From JBJXHC01 sp046160825 (GTDB lineage Bacteria; Bacteroidota; Ignavibacteria; UBA10030; UBA6906): a stretch of 6,245 nt of DNA. The DNA is taken from NCBI GenBank assembly GCA_046160825.1, contig JBJXHC010000040.1, forward strand, positions 1-6,245, in the 5' to 3' direction. The notes beneath the pieces were generated by a model. That model searched no databases and had not been told where the DNA came from. It saw nothing but the letters and a program-made list of their open reading frames with translations. The translations under genes and the position numbers were made by a program. This document shows positions 4,868-6,245 of this stretch, piece after piece (position 1 is the stretch's first letter; each line of letters starts with the position of its first letter).

Positions 4868-6245
4868 TGCAACTCTTTCATCTTCCGACCTGCTTCTTTT
4901 CCAAATTCGTCGCCTGCATTGGACTTCAAGACGGTTTGATATGCCTCCCGCGCTTTTCCCTTGTCAGCAATACGGGTATAGCATTCCCCCATCTTCAAAT
5001 ACGAACGGGCAATCCAATCCTTTGCTGAAGGGTAGACATACTTGACGCGCAGGAGCGCAGTCAGTGATTCCTTGTATTGCTGCTGCAATGCAAGCGTCTC
5101 CCCGATACGGAACTGCGCCTCAGCCCCGATTTCATCGGTGCGTCGGGCAGCAACTTCCGAGAAGAGATTTATTGCGTCGTCAAATTCGCTTTTCTCCCGC
5201 TTCACAAGCCCAAGCCCTATCACACTCTTATCGCCGTAGACCTTTCCCTTGTGCTTGGATGCAACCAAGGTAAATTGCTCTTGCGCATGAACGAGGTCAC
5301 CGGAGAGTTTGAGTACCATGGCCTTTTCAAAGGACGCCTGAACCGAGGCTTCACTTCCTTGAAATTGTTGTTCAAGTCGATCAAACGTGTTCGCCGCTTC
5401 GGTATACTTTTGTTGGGCGGCATAGAGCAACCCCAACTCCAGCATTGCAGACGACGCAAGCTTATTTTCACCGTGCGTTGTTGTCACTGTGGAGAACGCC
5501 TTTGCAGCTTCCGCGGACTTGTCCATTGCAAGGTAGCTCTTCCCTGTCCAGTAGTACGCATCGGCAACGAGAGGACTATTGGGAAACCGCGTGATGAATG
5601 ATCTGTACTCTTCGATCGCTTTGTCGTATTGCTTCTGGCTGAATTGCAAATCACCTTTTTTCAGAAACAACTTGTCCGCCATGGCATTGGTCGGGTTGGC
5701 ACGAACGAATGTTTCGATGGCTTTGGCGGCTTCATCCTCGCGACCAAGGAGCACGTAACAATACTGGATTCCGTTAATAGCATCAGATACGTAGGAACTT
5801 GTCGGGAATCTTGTTGTCACTTCACGGTATGCCGCAATGGCGCCATCGTAGTTCTTGAGATTGTACTGCGCGTCCCCTGTGCTATAGTACGTCTTGGGAA
5901 GCAACTCGCTCTTCGGATACTTGGTGACTAGTTTCTGGAATTCTCCAATTGAACGTTTGTACTCTTTCGATTGGAAGTGTACCCAGCCAATGCCATACTG
6001 TGCGTCGTCATTGAGTTCTGACTTGGGAAACTTGGTAATGAGACTATTGAACTCCTCAACGGCCTTATCCGGAGCTCCGCCTTTCATGTTTGACTGTGCG
6101 AGCTGGTAGTACGCGTAGTCAATCCCGGCTTCCTTATTGAATAGACTTGTGGCGGAGCGATAAACACCCGCCGCTTTGGAATACTCTTTCAATGAGTAAT
6201 AGCAATCCCCGAGTCGAAGTACGGCATCAAACCCGTAACGGCTCT
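4864..6245 (-). CDS. Tetratricopeptide-repeat protein (CpoB/YbgF- or BamD-like repeats), N-terminus beyond right edge
   Basis: The open frame runs through the right edge, giving 459 visible residues. A TTG at 6192 could be mistaken for the start, but codons before it continue the repeat pattern (GFDAVLRLGDCYYSLKEY), so the gene is partial. The visible protein is almost entirely TPRs: about 12 units of 36-38 residues, seven consecutive ones being exactly 37. Most units begin with A-x-Y/F-x-x-G and several end in an FPxS-type turn (KFPKS, KYPKS, RFPTS, RFPNS), the style of periplasmic TPR proteins such as CpoB/YbgF and BamD. It ends in a charged helix (KEAGRKMKELQ). TPR solenoids bind protein partners, and a periplasmic scaffold for the barrel, SPOR or Ton/Tol-like components is the likely role (inference). 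Its signal sequence would lie outside the window, so the location is not proven. It is the most upstream gene visible in the operon. Confidence 0.9.
   Translation of the reverse strand, partial: SRYGFDAVLRLGDCYYSLKEYSKAAGVYRSATSLFNKEAGIDYAYYQLAQSNMKGGAPDKAVEEFNSLITKFPKSELNDDAQYGIGWVHFQSKEYKRSIGEFQKLVTKYPKSELLPKTYYSTGDAQYNLKNYDGAIAAYREVTTRFPTSSYVSDAINGIQYCYVLLGREDEAAKAIETFVRANPTNAMADKLFLKKGDLQFSQKQYDKAIEEYRSFITRFPNSPLVADAYYWTGKSYLAMDKSAEAAKAFSTVTTTHGENKLASSAMLELGLLYAAQQKYTEAANTFDRLEQQFQGSEASVQASFEKAMVLKLSGDLVHAQEQFTLVASKHKGKVYGDKSVIGLGLVKREKSEFDDAINLFSEVAARRTDEIGAEAQFRIGETLALQQQYKESLTALLRVKYVYPSAKDWIARSYLKMGECYTRIADKGKAREAYQTVLKSNAGDEFGKEAGRKMKELQ

Larger units (their letters stand above)
1..6245 (-). 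other. Seven-gene envelope operon: TPR, barrel, HU, HU-TM-SPOR, ExbB, ExbD, TonB-like
   Basis: All seven genes lie on the minus strand with junctions of -4, +6, -4, +13, +9 and +2 nt, listed in order of transcription. No internal gap can hold a factor-independent terminator and none is seen, so a single transcript entering from the right edge is the simplest reading. The order ExbB-ExbD-TonB/TolA with a TPR protein in the same operon recalls Tol-Pal loci (tolQ-tolR-tolA ... cpoB). No TolB or Pal is present in the window, and the HU, HU-SPOR and barrel genes are not part of the classical set. The operon is cut at both ends, so further members may exist. Confidence 0.8.

Noticed and set aside
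5077..5601. Plus-strand open frame of 174 codons
   Set aside because: It is antisense to the TPR array. The length comes from the codon use of the repeats, and the product is Arg/Cys-rich with no domain.
6190..6192. TTG as possible start of the TPR gene
   Set aside because: The same frame stays open to the window edge and the codons upstream encode another TPR helix, so TTG is an internal Leu codon.
1..6245. RNA genes, CRISPR repeats, insertion-sequence ends or terminator hairpins
   Set aside because: None was seen. Every base belongs to a coding frame or to a junction of 13 nt or less, and no tRNA-like, direct-repeat or stem-plus-T-tract pattern stood out by eye.

Overview
The window is a slice through one compact, fully coding block of seven genes, all on the minus strand. 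Read right to left, in the direction of transcription, they are: (1) a tetratricopeptide-repeat protein cut by the right edge; (2) an outer-membrane beta-barrel protein resembling a TonB-dependent receptor that has lost its plug; (3) a small HU/IHF-type protein; (4) a membrane protein joining an HU-like head, one transmembrane helix, a Pro/Thr-rich stalk and a SPOR domain; (5) ExbB/TolQ; (6) ExbD/TolR; (7) a TonB/TolA-type energy transducer with a GTG start, cut by the left edge. Junctions are a 4-nt overlap, 6-nt gap, 4-nt overlap, 13-nt gap, 9-nt gap and 2-nt gap, so one operon with translational coupling is very likely. No promoter, terminator, RNA gene, mobile element or CRISPR array is visible, and no gap exceeds 13 bases. 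The operon's promoter must lie beyond the right edge.

The organism is a didermic (Gram-negative) bacterium, shown by the ExbB-ExbD-TonB motor, the outer-membrane barrel ending in Trp and the SPOR protein. The HU-TM-SPOR architecture and the receptor-like barrel style point to the Bacteroidota/Chlorobiota (FCB) lineage, perhaps an Ignavibacteria-like member. That is an inference from family knowledge, not something the sequence proves.

Working model (inference): ExbB-ExbD would use the proton-motive force to drive the TonB/TolA-like protein, which could contact the plugless barrel or another outer-membrane partner. The long TPR protein would act as a periplasmic scaffold, similar in kind to CpoB/YbgF of Tol-Pal operons. 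The SPOR protein would bind peptidoglycan outside the inner membrane and carry an HU-like domain inside the cytoplasm, and the co-encoded small HU protein could dimerise with that domain. The set therefore looks like a Tol/Ton-type envelope machine with a possible physical link to the nucleoid, which is the most interesting feature of the window.
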